DNA of 64,000 nt from Forficula auricularia. Lineage: Eukaryota > Arthropoda > Insecta > Dermaptera > Forficulidae. A program made the position numbers and the translations under genes. Position 1 is the first letter of the stretch. Each line of letters opens with the position of its first letter. Shown here one piece after another: positions 9,276-20,404 of the stretch. The notes below the pieces were generated by a model that worked only from the letters and a program-made list of their open reading frames with translations, did not search any database and had not been told where the DNA came from. The stretch spans positions 1,148,075 to 1,212,074 of the forward strand of contig JALMQS010000068.1 in NCBI GenBank assembly GCA_024734495.1. The letters run 5' to 3'.

Positions 9276-12200
9276 ACATATGAAATTAGTTTTTATAATA
9301 TTTTATTAAACCGCTTTCGAAGTTTGAAGGGTGGATTTCGAAAGCACCTCCCTCATCCTCTGGGTGGGGATGGGGTGCTTAAAACCACCGATATTGGCTC
9401 TCTTCAATAACTCGAGAGCAAAATTCGCTTTGTCAAAGTTACGATATTGCTTAGAATCTAATGGGAAGAATACATAAGTAAAAAATTTATCATTTTTATG
9501 AGCTGAAGTGGGGGATGAAACGCTAGCAGGCAGGGAAGGACTGAGTGCACAATGGGTTTCAAAATGAAATCAATTCAATAATTGGAAATTTCTATTTTTT
9601 TCTTAAGAATCAAATGAGCATCTTGGTAAATGGAATAAAGAAAGAAGTATTAGGGAAAGACTATCTGAAAGATATGTAAAATATACATTTATACTTAGAA
9701 AAAAATGTAAAATAGTAATTCAGTAGCAAAAAGTTATTATACTAACAGTGAATATTTGTGTCAATAGTTTGCTGAATTTAGTAAGTACTTGATTCTTCTT
9801 CAAGTGCCATACTGAATTCCGAGCGTCAACGACTACAATGGAGACTATCATCTCGATTGTAATTTTCATGGGGGCGATTTTTACACAGAAGAGATTTCCT
9901 ATTACCTTCACCTGGATTTAATAAGGCGACTTCCATTTTGGACAAAGATGAAAATTATTTTGATTAAGGCGAGATTCAATCCAGAGTAAATTATTGATTA
10001 AATTATTGAATCTACGGCGAACTAACTCTTCCTATTTGTCACTTTACAATCCGATACTTTTAAACAATGTTTAAGAATAAATAAATCAAAAAGAGTGTCC
10101 TCTGCTAGACGTAAGTAAACATTGAACTATAAATAAATAAATATATATACTCGTATATATGTTAACGTTAGGTGAACGCGAAAGTTAAAACTTTTTTATT
10201 TTTTTTTTTTTAGTTCAGTATCAAAACGAATCAAGTCCCAATTGCACCAAAATATGCCAGTGACCTGATAAAAAAAGTTCCATTCCACAAAGAATCAGAC
10301 AGATGGACTTTATAGCATATATATATACTACTATACATATAGCTCACTACACTCCGTAAATTTTAGAGTTTTGGCAATTTTTCGTTATCGAATGGTTTGA
10401 ACTAGAAAGTTAAAACATGTGTAGTGTTGCAGTTTATTAATGCAAAAACATGTGTACCAAATTGTAACTCATTTACTGTAGCCTCTCAAAAGCTCACCGT
10501 ATCCAAGATTCAATTTATCCTGATTATCTGTATTTTTCAATCGGAAGCTCTGAAATTTGAAATCGCAAAATTTAGTGTTTTTTTCAATTGAGAAATGTAA
10601 ATATTTTGGAACCATAGCTAATTTTCAACAACTTTTCGTTCTTGAGTAATCGTCCATTTAGTATCCACACACTCCGATACTTAATATCAAAAAATAATGA
10701 TTAAAAATTATTTTTTCCAAAGTTCAGTCTTTTTAAATACGAAAAAGGGAATTCAAATTCCGAGCACCTGGCAGGCTTCCCATCCCCCTCCAATTGTACC
10801 GAGTAATTAGTAATTATATATGTCCTTGTTAGGGTTGAATTCTTTTCCTGTGAAGATCTTTCGAAAAACTTTTTTGTTTAAATATTATGTACTACTATAA
10901 AAAATTACTACTATTAAATAATACAGAACTTTAAAAACGAATCCTAAAAACCTTATATACCAAAAAACTTGTTAATAAAACTTTTTCCTTGATTCCATTA
11001 ATGTAAATTAGAATGGATATTAATTAAATATTAAAAAAACTTTTTCTAACGGTATAAAAAAGCAGGATATAAAATTAGTATGATACTCAAGTCTTATGTT
11101 TAAGTTATTATTATATTAAAAAAAATGAAGGTAAATTCTCAAATATATGGAATTCATATAAAAGTACACTGTTAAATAAAATTGCCGAGATTGAATTTTT
11201 TTACGACGCCAATAATAACTCCCTTCCTTCCGTCTGGAGCTGTAGCGAGACAGATTGTCAAACCCCAGCCAACCCTGGTGAACTACAAATGAACAACTAG
11301 AAGTGGGGGTGGAAGGAACGGGATGACGAAATGGGGTTGAAGGGATACGGGGAACTCATTAGAATAATTATGATAATTTTTCTATCTTTATATTTTATTA
11401 CTTGAGATAATTTAATGATCGCAATGTAAATCAGAGTCCTCATCTTTAAATCCAAGAATAAAAGCGAAGCTTTCCAAAATGATAAAGATATCATGGTTTG
11501 TTTGAAGATACAATAACTTCATAGAAATGTTGTAAATGAAAAGAGGGTGGTTAAATGAACACGGTTAAAGAAAAATAAAATAAGGGCAAAAAATGAATAT
11601 TATTATTATTATGCAAACTTAAGACAAGTGCCTTTGAAAAAATTATCTTAAATTAGATAATGAAGAGTTGGATCGATTGAGGGTAAAACGATTTTTCTTC
11701 TGATGGATGACCCGTCTTTCAAATCTGGTCTGCGGCGTGATGGAGAATCAATTTCCAAAACGATAAACAAGCAACTTAGGGATTTTTCAACCAAAAAGAC
11801 GTCAAATGGACGTGATTATTGTGCCTTGATCTTGTCAATAATACAGAATTTTGATTCGTGCAAATTGTTCCTTCATAGGAATACCCGATGCTGTTATGTT
11901 CTTGGCAAAAATACCACATATACTTTATTCAACTCCCAGATTCTTGAGATTTAAAACTATGTTTTAAAATTTTTAAATATTTTTGGTATTCCCAATATTG
12001 TAGGTAAGAGAACCACAATGTCTATCTAGAAGATATTAATAATTTTAAGCTTTTTTTTATTAACAATGATTAGGGTGGTTGGTGAATTTATCGTTTTTTT
12101 AAAACACTGGTCAGTCCTATGACAGTTGCCGGGCAAAAATAATATCAAAATTATTTTATTTTATTCATGTCTTCTATTTTTAGCTAATAATCAACATAAT

Positions 12201-12285
12201 ATATTAAATCCCATGTATTTAATCTTATTCTTCTTTGCTGGACGATTTTTAGAGGATAATTATGTTGAGTAGGTACTCTAATAGC
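9276..12285. other. Long AT-rich stretch with one family-B scrap
   Basis: Near 10088-10150 is a family-B terminus (AGAGTGTCCTCTGCTAGACG, then AAGTAAACATTG). Otherwise the 3 kb is AT-rich, with no recognised element, exon or RNA. Short frames at 9720-9911, 11297-11494 and 11703-11954 are unremarkable in composition. Around 12120 a CAGTTGCCGGGC word resembles the inner edge of the next element. Confidence 0.4.
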
Positions 12286-13195
12286 TCAAGAGCCCACGAC
12301 TGCCAGACCTGTTATTTTATAAAGCTGAAAGTTTTTCTGTGCATGTCCCCTATACAGGTAAGAACGACCAGCGACTATAGAGTTTGGGTTGTGGTTACTT
12401 TGGCAGGTAACAGGTAATAAAGGTGTATAAAATAGTACTTTAAATTCGTTAAAGTATAAAGCTCAATTTTTTTATATTTTCTTCGGGATAACTTTAGAAA
12501 TCTCGTCATCCATTGCCGGACACTTATGACAGTTGCTACCCCCTGCCAGACACCCCTAAACTTAAAGAAACTCAAGCTTGAGTGGTTTGCCATAAAAGAA
12601 TTTAGACTTTTTGATTTTAAGTCGATTCTTCCACGTTTTCAGTAGAAGTTGTCATTAATAGTCAAAACAACAAAAATGGAATGCAATAAGGTTATTCCTC
12701 TAGTATTAGATAAGAATCGATGGTTATTTTTGATTTTAAGTCGATTCCTCCATGTCTTCACCAATGGTTATCAATAATAACCGAAATGTCAAAAATCTAT
12801 GTAAAAACCATTAAAACTGTCCGACTATTGAGGTAACATTTTTTATAGGTCGCCAAGTTACATATATAAAATTTATCTTTTATATTATAACGAAAGTATA
12901 ATTATAATTTATTAAAGTTTAGGGGTGCCTGGCAGGGGGTAGCAACTGTCATAAGTGTCCGGCAATGGATGACGAGATTTCTAAAGTTATCCAGAAGAAA
13001 ATATAAAAAAATTGAGCTTTATATTTTAACGAATTTAAAGTACTATTTTATACACCTTTATTACCTGTTACCTGCCAAAGTAACCACAACCCAAACTCTA
13101 TAGTCGCTGGTCGTTCTTACCTGTATAGGGGACATGCACACAAAAACTTTCAGCTTTTATAAAATAACGAAGGTCTGGCTGTCGTGGGCTCTTGA
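12286..13195. mobile_element. Long-TIR element, about 910 bp
   Basis: Arms at 12286-12563 and 12915-13195 are inverted copies of about 280 bp with few differences. The outer tips are TCAAGAGCCCACGAC and GTCGTGGGCTCTTGA; the inner edges are CACCCCTAAACTT and AAGTTTAGGGGTG. The 350-bp centre is non-coding and carries two diverged direct copies of TTTTGATTTTAAGTCGATTC (near 12608 and 12730). No transposase is present. The 72-codon frame at 12375-12593 lies wholly in an arm and is spurious. Confidence 0.8.
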
Positions 13196-13439
13196 TCTAT
13201 AACTAGACTAAAGGTAAACTCATGGAAATATAAAATGTTTGATCAATTTTTTATCAACATTATGAAAATCTCAAATCTTCTATATTAAATCGTATTAAAT
13301 GATTAACTTACCCATTAAAATCACAAGTTTTAACAATCACTTCGATTTTAATGAATATTACAGTTTGCTTTGTTCCCGAAGTGGTTTCCCATTTGGTGTT
13401 TGATAAGTTGAGATTAGTGAAGCGAGTCACCAAAGAAGA

Positions 13440-13870
13440 ATTAAATCCTGTTAATGAAGGAGTGGCCTGATCGATTCTCCAGAAGGACATCCAAATGATA
13501 AGCGATGCCTCCTCCTCGGGATCCCAACCGACAGCGGCTGATGCGTTCCGAAACGGATCTCGTATTTCGTGAGTTTGGTGTCGTTTAATCTGTTCTTTTT
13601 TTCCGCCTTATTAACGGGTAATGCCTGCGAACGTGCTTGCAAGCGCTCGCAATAAATAACGCCCCGCTACCATTTGTCCTTTGGACAACTCGGCAAAGCG
13701 GCGACCGATCTAATTCGAGAAATATTGAGCGTAAAATGAAGCCAGGGGTTGGCCATCTGGCTCTCTTTGGCCAGTTTTGGCCACCCTCAATGCAAGGCTT
13801 GCGTTTGCTCCACTAGCCTTCACCAGTCACCCATCTATCTAATAAACATTCCGTATACAAATTCACCAAC
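13440..13870. other. GC-balanced non-repetitive island
   Basis: About 430 bp of normal base complexity inside AT-rich DNA, with no repeat partner in the window. Words such as TTAATGAAGG, GCAATAAATAAC, GGTAATGCC and repeated TGGCCA-type words are present. Two overlapping minus frames (13308-13490 and 13451-13642) show no domain. Composition and motif density suggest a conserved regulatory element; an unrecognised exon is less likely. Confidence 0.4.
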
Positions 13871-14819
13871 TTCTATTTACAGCTGCTCAAATTAAAACGT
13901 AATTTATTTCGCCAAATGCTAACAACCTAGCGGCAAGAAGGACTCAAGTACTAATATTTTAATATATGACAGCACAACGGTCTCAACAGATTTGAGATTG
14001 TTGTTGTTTTGTTGTTTTTAAACATCAAAGATTTAAATAAATAAGTTTTTCAAAAGAGTTTGTTGAACATGCCGAGTTTGAATCATTGCTTAAAACAGAA
14101 TGGAACGTGACAAATGTGAGTGAGCATTTTTTTGTTGGTCTCGCCGACTGCTAAATTTATTAGAAAAACAATTGCAAAAATATGTCCACTAATATAAAAC
14201 CAAATTGCATTACAGCTGAAATTAGGAATTATAATTTTTTGTGTGGTTTCTTGAACGAAATAAAAGACAAACGACAAAGTAAAAAATGTATGCCAATAAT
14301 TTCTATATCTCTTATGAAATATAAAATGAAAATTCAAAGGGATATAAAAAATTGATATAAACTTGAAGAAGATTCTTGATTCAGACCGTTTTCCATTGAT
14401 TGTACTTTGCCACACATATGTACTATGGACTTTGTGTGACTTTAAATATAATCTATAAGTCATGTTCAAGTTGCCAATAGAAATAGATTTTAAATTTTCT
14501 AAGAAATTATTTTTAATTTATTTTGTCAAATCTGTCAAGTAACCCTTTAAACCAAACACATACTGGATGACTTTCTTAGTTTTCTTCTTAAATCATTGAG
14601 TTTTTGCAGCCATGGTTTATTATAACTCTCAATTGCGAAACTTTCATCTCTCTACTGCTATTACGTTTTTTTTTATTTGTAAATATCTTCTATTAATGAG
14701 ATTTTTACTTTCTTACGAATTTCAACGAAAAATTGTCAAGAACTCGATTTTCTTCTGCCCTTCTTCTAATGTACCATCTTTGATACATTTATTAGCCATA
14801 CATTTTATATAGATATTAT
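13871..14819. other. AT-rich spacer
   Basis: No element recognised. The 128-codon minus frame at 14083-14469 is rich in F, I, K and Y, as expected from AT-rich chance ORFs, and has no signal I can identify. Confidence 0.4.
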
Positions 14820-15150
14820 TGAATGTAGATATTTGTGAAAGGCCTGCAAATGGATGGAGGGGCTAGTGTGAATGTGGCCATAAAATTGGCCCATTACAAT
14901 TCGATCGGGATCTCCGACTAGTTTAGATGACACATGGTCCGCTTGTTCGTGAGACAGACATCAGGGGTCCAAATGTAATTTGCCGGCCGAATGGCTGCCT
15001 GGCCCTAAAGTTGACTCAATCTGGAATTGAGGAACAATTAGACGGATTTGGGGAAGAAAGTTGATTAGCAATCAATGGGATTAGGAGACGAGAAGATGGA
15101 TCGCTACGAGAAAAAGCAATTCAATGAACAACAGACAATGATGTTAGTAG
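14820..15150. other. GC-balanced island with homeodomain-like words
   Basis: Non-repetitive block with GGCCATAAAATTGGCC (a TTTATGG/caudal or Abd-B-like word in a near palindrome), ATTACAATTCG, TTGATTAGCAATCAATGG and GGGATTAGG (Otx/bicoid-like GGATTA at 15078-15083). It looks like enhancer DNA. No coding evidence. Confidence 0.4.
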
Positions 15151-15284
15151 TTGGAATTGATTTATACCGGGTGAGGAAAAAGTTCACAATTTAAAAATAC
15201 TTATAACTGTTTTAAATATAAAGACACTTTGGCAAAAAACACACGATTTTCAATTATTTTTAATTTCAATAAAATTTTGTACTT

Positions 15285-15490
15285 TCAGAACAAATCTCTT
15301 CAACTCGTTTATCGCTATGACTTCTAGAGATTGAAACTCTTTCCGCATAAAACGTTTAATATTTCAAGACCCTCATCTTATCGTACTTTGGCTTCAACCC
15401 AAACTTGGAAATTTATTTCTATTTTTCTTCTTTTTTCACAATGCATCCTAGACACCAGGGGTTGCATCTTTTGGTACACGATTTGCTTGC
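15285..15490 (+). pseudogene. Decayed LINE 3'-end relic
   Basis: The sequence CAACTCGTTTATCGCTATGACTTCTAGAGATTGAAACTC corresponds to the ORF2 C-terminus motif that reads (N/S)xxMTSRxWNSL in the better copy at 53325-53959, followed by a pyrimidine-rich 3' UTR and a GGGGTTGCATC word. Stops and indels interrupt it. A related relic lies at 30010-30235. It is a Jockey/CR1-like non-LTR tail. Confidence 0.5.
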
Positions 15491-16296
15491 AATAATATAA
15501 TTTTTAAAAAATCACCATAAACTCAAATTATTTGAAGTATACATTTTGCTAGAAAGATGAAGTAGCCATTGCATAGATTCTACATTCACCAAACCGTTAT
15601 TTCAACATCTACAAAAAATTTCAACCAAGCACTATATCGATTTATTTTATATTCACAAAATTTAAGTATGGGATCAACTCTTTGTTTTAGTTTATCGGCG
15701 AAAGAGTTTATATTATCGACACTGTATTATGTATTTGTGTCTTATCAATTGTCTGCAAGTTCTAATTCTCAATTACTTACTATTTCTTACTTTAACAACT
15801 GGCAATATAGGAAAGTGACAAGTGCTGAACAAAAACTTACGAAATGTAAACAAGGTTGGTCCAGGGGTAGCGTGCCAAGTTTAGTCTCGTTCACTACTAA
15901 ATCATTCAAAAATAAAAATTACTATGATCTGACATAGATAATTTAGATTTCTGATAATTTAGACGGAAACACACACACACACATATACCTATACGCATAA
16001 AATACATATATAAATTCAAACCTCATTCGATCTAGCTAAATAAACACTAAATATCCGAGGGCAAAACAAGGTTTACACTAAACAAACTCATTTAAAAAGA
16101 ATACAATTTGAGTCAAATGTTTTTTTCATACATACTATATCTATACTCAGCTAATTTTCTCCTTTGAGGTCAATCGTTTTCATGAGACTAAAATTTATTT
16201 GTCAGAATGTTCCGGTTTGAGCAAACAAATCTTTGGCCTAATTTTTTCTCCATGTAGAGTTTTTTTTACATATTTTCAATTTCTCTTAAACAATGA
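15491..16296. other. AT-rich spacer with AC microsatellite
   Basis: A short (AC)n run lies near 15969-15983. The 122-codon plus frame at 15569-15937 overlaps no known element, is low in diagnostic residues and is not called. Nothing else recognised. Confidence 0.4.
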
Positions 16297-16946
16297 TCAA
16301 TAATTAAAGGAATCGTAGGGAGTTGGACAAGACTTTAAATTAAATTAAATATAAGTTTTGATTAAATATGTCATACGTTTCATTGCTGTTTTGCAACTTC
16401 CTCAGTGGCTCATTTATTAAACTTATTTGTCAGGGCTTTTAACTAAGAGAAAAAACATTTCAAACAGTATTCTTTTTTCTATCACAATTCATTCAATTCA
16501 TCAAATAACATAAAATATAAACCTTTTAAACAAAGTAATTGTTTTCTGTCAAAAAACTAAAAGAATCAATATGAACAAAGAATTTTTTTATTATTATTAT
16601 GTACTAAGATATCATTAATAATCTTCTTAATGATATCTTAGTACATAATAATAAAAAAATTTCTTTGTTCAATTTGATTCTTTTAGTTTTTTGACAGAAA
16701 ACAATTACTTTGTTTAAAAGGTTTATATTTTATGTTATTTTATGAATTGAATGAATTGTGATAGAAAAAAGAATACTGTTTGAAATGTTAATTCTCTTAG
16801 TTAAAAATCCTAACAAATAAGTTTAATAAATGAGCCACTCAGGAAGTTGCAAAACAGCAACAAAACGTATGGTATATTTAATCAAAACTTGTATTTAATT
16901 TAATTTAAAGTCTTGTCCAACTCCCTACGATTCCTTTAATAATTGA
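16297..16946. repeat. Near-perfect 650-bp palindrome
   Basis: Arms of about 320 bp (16297-16618 and 16627-16946) are inverted copies with very few differences around an 8-base centre. The outer tips are AAAGGAATCGTAGGGAG and CTCCCTACGATTCCTTT; the inner edges are CTAAGATATCATTAA and TTAATGATATCTTAG. There is no coding content, no clear target duplication and no related copy in the window. It may be a snap-back DNA element or a local hairpin-mediated inverted duplication. Confidence 0.85.
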
Positions 16947-17089
16947 AATAATGATTATGAGAGTTTCTTATTTCTCTTTTTAACTGACTTGCTCCACGAT
17001 TGTCAAGTTTTATATATATTTGTTCAACATGTAACAAAAACTGACTCCCCAGTTCATACAAGAGTCAGGAGAAACGTTGGGGTTGGAAA

Positions 17090-17440
17090 CAAATTCTATA
17101 AAAAAAATTATATTTCCTAATAAATAAGAAAGTGAGTGGTGTTCTCACGATCTACCAAATCAAATGTCATTGAGGGGTGTCACGGTTTTCGGGGTAGTTT
17201 CGTGCCTCTTAGGGGTTGCGGTCACCCCTTGGGAGGCGCCCCCGCGTAGCCCAACTGTTCCCTTTCTATATATCCACGATTACTTGACACCCTGGACAAA
17301 ATATAGTCGAGACAGCAAAAACCTGTAGCCACCCCTGTATTTAGGTGGAGGGGGCGGCAAAAAAACGATCAATGGGCGGCACCATTAACTGCCGAGGTCC
17401 CTGTGGAATCCCTTCGATGTCCAATTTGATCGCACTTTGC
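17090..17440. other. GC-balanced non-repetitive island
   Basis: Contains GGGGTGTCACGG, GGGGTTGCGGTCACCCC (an imperfect palindrome), GGAGGCGCCCCCGCG and GGGGGCGGC. It is much richer in GC than its surroundings and has no partner in the window. Possible regulatory island. Confidence 0.35.
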
Positions 17441-18573
17441 GGATTTCATATGAGAATGTATTCGGAGATAGATTCAATAAAAACCTTTTTTCCCAACGCT
17501 CATTTGAAACGATGGATTTTCTAGTTCCATTTTTGTTATTAAATTATACGATTGGGGACAGATTTTTATTCCATTATACTCGGCTACTACTAATATTACA
17601 AAAGGTTACCGGAAAAATATCAATTAATATAAACATTTTTTTAATAGCCCAAAGTATCGATGTCGAATCTAATATATATTTAAAACATATTATTTTTAAA
17701 GGAAATTTTAATTATTAAAAAAAAAAATAAATAAAATAAAAAACATTCAAACAAAAAAAAACGTAAATAAATCTATAGTAAATTTAAATTTAATCATGAA
17801 TATCGAAGGATTGAAAAGATTTAAGTTCGATTTTGAATTGGTTTTAAAAGCTAATCGGTCGGTTGATTTTTATTTATATTCATATACTGTATACCTATAT
17901 ATTGTTTATTCTTAATAAAAATTTAAATCTCCTTAAATGGGAGTATGAATGTTCAAATTACCTTTAGTAGTAGACTTCAAATTTCTAAGGAAATCATTAG
18001 AGATTGTCATATTTCATCTACCAAATTCGATCTGGGGTGGATAATTTTTGTTGCATGTTAGAAAGGAATTGAACTCGAGTGCCATAAATAGCAACAGGGA
18101 CATGGCTGCCCTTCGAAATGAACTCATCTGACATCTGACATATTACTACACTAAATATTTCACTCAGAGTTTTGATTTTCATTTGTAAATTTTTGTAGTC
18201 TGGGAATTCTAAATTTAAAGAGATAGCCATGCCATTTTAGCTTGAATAAAGAATGTTGAGCTCAATTCCTGTGGGGGTGTATACAGCCCTTCTTACATAT
18301 ACTAGATCTATTCCAATTTCCATTTAATAGATGACAAGTTCTTGTGATTTCCTTAATTGTTTGGAACGCTCATCCTGGTTGCTGCATCAGGGGCAAAGAA
18401 ATCAAATGTGATTGAAATTGAATGACATTTTCATTGAAAGATAGTAGTGAATTTTACGAATAAAATCGAGTGAATTTTTTAATTTTTAAAAATTAAGATT
18501 TTTTTCCCTATAAGATCAAGCAAGCTCTTCGTAAAGAAAGTTTAGCCATTTGGTTCGCTCCTTACAATATCTT
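17441..18573. other. AT-rich spacer
   Basis: Simple AT-rich DNA. The frames at 17437-17718 and 18018-18230 have no recognisable features. Confidence 0.4.
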
Positions 18574-18785
18574 GATGGAGACAATAAAAAAGTGTGTCTT
18601 CTGCTGCAATTATATAAATTTTTAATTTATTTATAACGAGACTATATTTTCCAGAGCTTTGCCCTCTTCATCAGTCTATTACACTTGATTCACAGGAATT
18701 AATGTATGTAAGTGAGATTTACAATTTCCTCTCCTTCAATTTATAAAAATTCTGCTACTCTCGGCAAAAAGAAGCTTTCAATTTA
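18574..18785 (-). mobile_element. Penelope-like tail with decayed hammerhead (family A)
   Basis: On the minus strand: CTGATGA (18674-18668), an extra A, stem II around an AAA loop, then GGAAAATATAGTC and TCGTTATAAATAAA. Compared with the 42.6-kb copy, GAAAC has become GAAAA and the first stem II pair is lost. The ribozyme is flanked by the tail motif on both sides in opposite orientations (GGAGACAATAAAA, then TCTTCTGCTG on the left; CAGAATTTTTATAAATTG as its complement on the right). Confidence 0.65.
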
Positions 18786-18956
18786 CCTTACAATATCTTC
18801 TATCAATGAATAAAACATATCTAATAAGATTTTTGATTCTCGGCCTTAATATAACGGTAACAATTTGGTGAAAAAATAGCTATACCTTCACTATACTGCA
18901 CTATTGAAGTTAGATTTACCAAAAACAAACATATATTTTAAAAAAATTGAAAAATA
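18786..18956. other. AT-rich spacer
   Basis: Nothing recognised. Confidence 0.4.
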
Positions 18957-19162
18957 AGATTTTGAATAAAAAAAATTATAGAAAGAAAGAAGGCTTATTT
19001 AAATATTAGATCTTCGTAGATGTCAGTTGCTCGGAAAGCAAGTTTGGCACTCGGGTTCGGTTTCTGGAGGATTGAATCCTTGTGACATATAAGAGATAAA
19101 TATCTATACCAAGATCTAATATTTAATTTGACCTTCTTTTTTCTTAGTTTTTAAATTCAAAT
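18957..19162 (+). repeat. tRNA-like sequence enclosed by inverted arms
   Basis: Arms of about 50 bp at 18957-19013 and 19111-19162 are inverted copies (AAATATTAGATCTT against AAGATCTAATATTT, extending through GAAAGAAAGAAGG and CCTTCTTTTTTC). Between them is a tRNA-like head with TGGCACTCGGGTTCGG, the same B-box-type core as the SINE at 1.2 kb, and a GAGGATTGAATCC stem-loop. Pol III-derived SINE copy with a duplicated inverted tail. Confidence 0.6.
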
Positions 19163-19377
19163 AATTACGCGATAGGACGGGTAAGTGTTTTAAAATTTTT
19201 TAAAAAGATTCTATCTATTGTTCATAAAATAAAAATTATTAAACACTCAAACGTAATAGAATTAAAAAATTATAATTATTGAAACTGTTAAAATTGAAAT
19301 GAAGTAAAAATGTCGTTTATGTTATATGAAACATAGTTTTTATAAACTACAGTCGAACTTAAATTTTTATAAAAAGA

Positions 19378-19623
19378 ATTTAGTTTTTAAGGTCTTAAAT
19401 TCTTTGATATTAGTAGAAAATTTTTATATTGCATTATCATAGGGAATTTTGCTACACTTTAATATATTGCATGTCAGAGGTGTTTTGTCCTGAGGGTCGA
19501 ACTAACATGCCCGGACACTGTGTTAGTACCTGGGTTCAACTCCTAGGGGAACGATCCCTATGATAATTCAATATAAAAATATTCTACTAATATCAAAGTA
19601 TTTAAAACCTTAAAAACTAAATT
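19378..19623 (+). repeat. SINE S1 copy with inverted duplicate tail
   Basis: Arms at 19378-19444 and 19555-19623 are inverted copies of about 68 bp (TTGATATTAGTAGAA against TTCTACTAATATCAA). The right arm is the normal S1 tail; the left arm is an inverted duplicate. The 110-bp middle holds the tRNA-like head, with CCTGGGTTCAACTCC as B box and CCCGGACACTG. The whole unit can fold into a hairpin presenting the tRNA-like part as its loop. Confidence 0.65.
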
Positions 19624-20404
19624 TTTTACTCAATAGCGTAAAAATTTCTTTTATAAATAATTCGGTTGTTACCGCGAGTTGTATTTTTGAAAAAATTCGT
19701 TCTTATTTTCTTAAAGAGATACTTAGTTTCTGCTTTAATTAAATTAAATTTTTATGTTCACAATGAACTGATCAAATCCAGATTTCAATTTTTTCTACTC
19801 CAACATTGTGATATGACATTTAAGTTTTAAAATTAAACCCGAAACCCCTAATTCTTATCTCACTCAATCAAAAGTCTTCCATTTCAATCCCCTATCTCTC
19901 TTATTCAAATAAATTTGTCCAATTTCATTGTATTAAAAAATATGACATATTTGAAATAAAGACAGATAAATAAACTCTCTGGAAGATATTGAGCTGATAG
20001 ACGCGTGGAGGGGGTAAATTGCTGGCCACGTCGGGGTCTTTCTGATGGATCAGCCTGGACGTTATCTCCATATGAATAGCGATGCATCAGCGATTCGGAC
20101 CTCCGGGTCTGCTCACCACCCTCCGAGCTATCTCTTCTTTCCCACAAATACAGAACCCTTTATTCAGATATATCTAGATGATCGAGGCTAAAAAAGTCTA
20201 CATTCGATATGACAAGTGATTAAATAAAAAATTGATATTTTCCCTTTCTTCTTTTTATGAGTTACCTTTAATACAAGCATTAAAATAAATATATATATTT
20301 ATTATTAAAGACTTAGTTTGCCTTGTATCAGAGTTGTTGATTCATAAGTAGAAATACTGAGGTTGTCCTCTGAATGGTGCAAATAAACATATACCTACCT
20401 ATGC
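19624..20404. other. Spacer with small GC-balanced island and family-B end
   Basis: Positions 19980-20150 are GC-balanced and non-repetitive (GACGCGTGGAGGGGG, CACGTCGGGG, CTCCGGGTCTG); the 80-codon minus frame there has no domain. Near 20335-20395 is a family-B terminus (GAGGTTGTCCTCTGAATGG, then CAAATAAACATAT). The remainder is AT-rich. Confidence 0.4.

Noticed and set aside
14083..14469. 128-codon minus-strand frame
   Set aside because: AT-codon-rich composition (F, I, K, Y), no domain, no splice or start context.
15569..15937. 122-codon plus-strand frame
   Set aside because: No recognisable motif; composition as expected for chance in AT-rich DNA.
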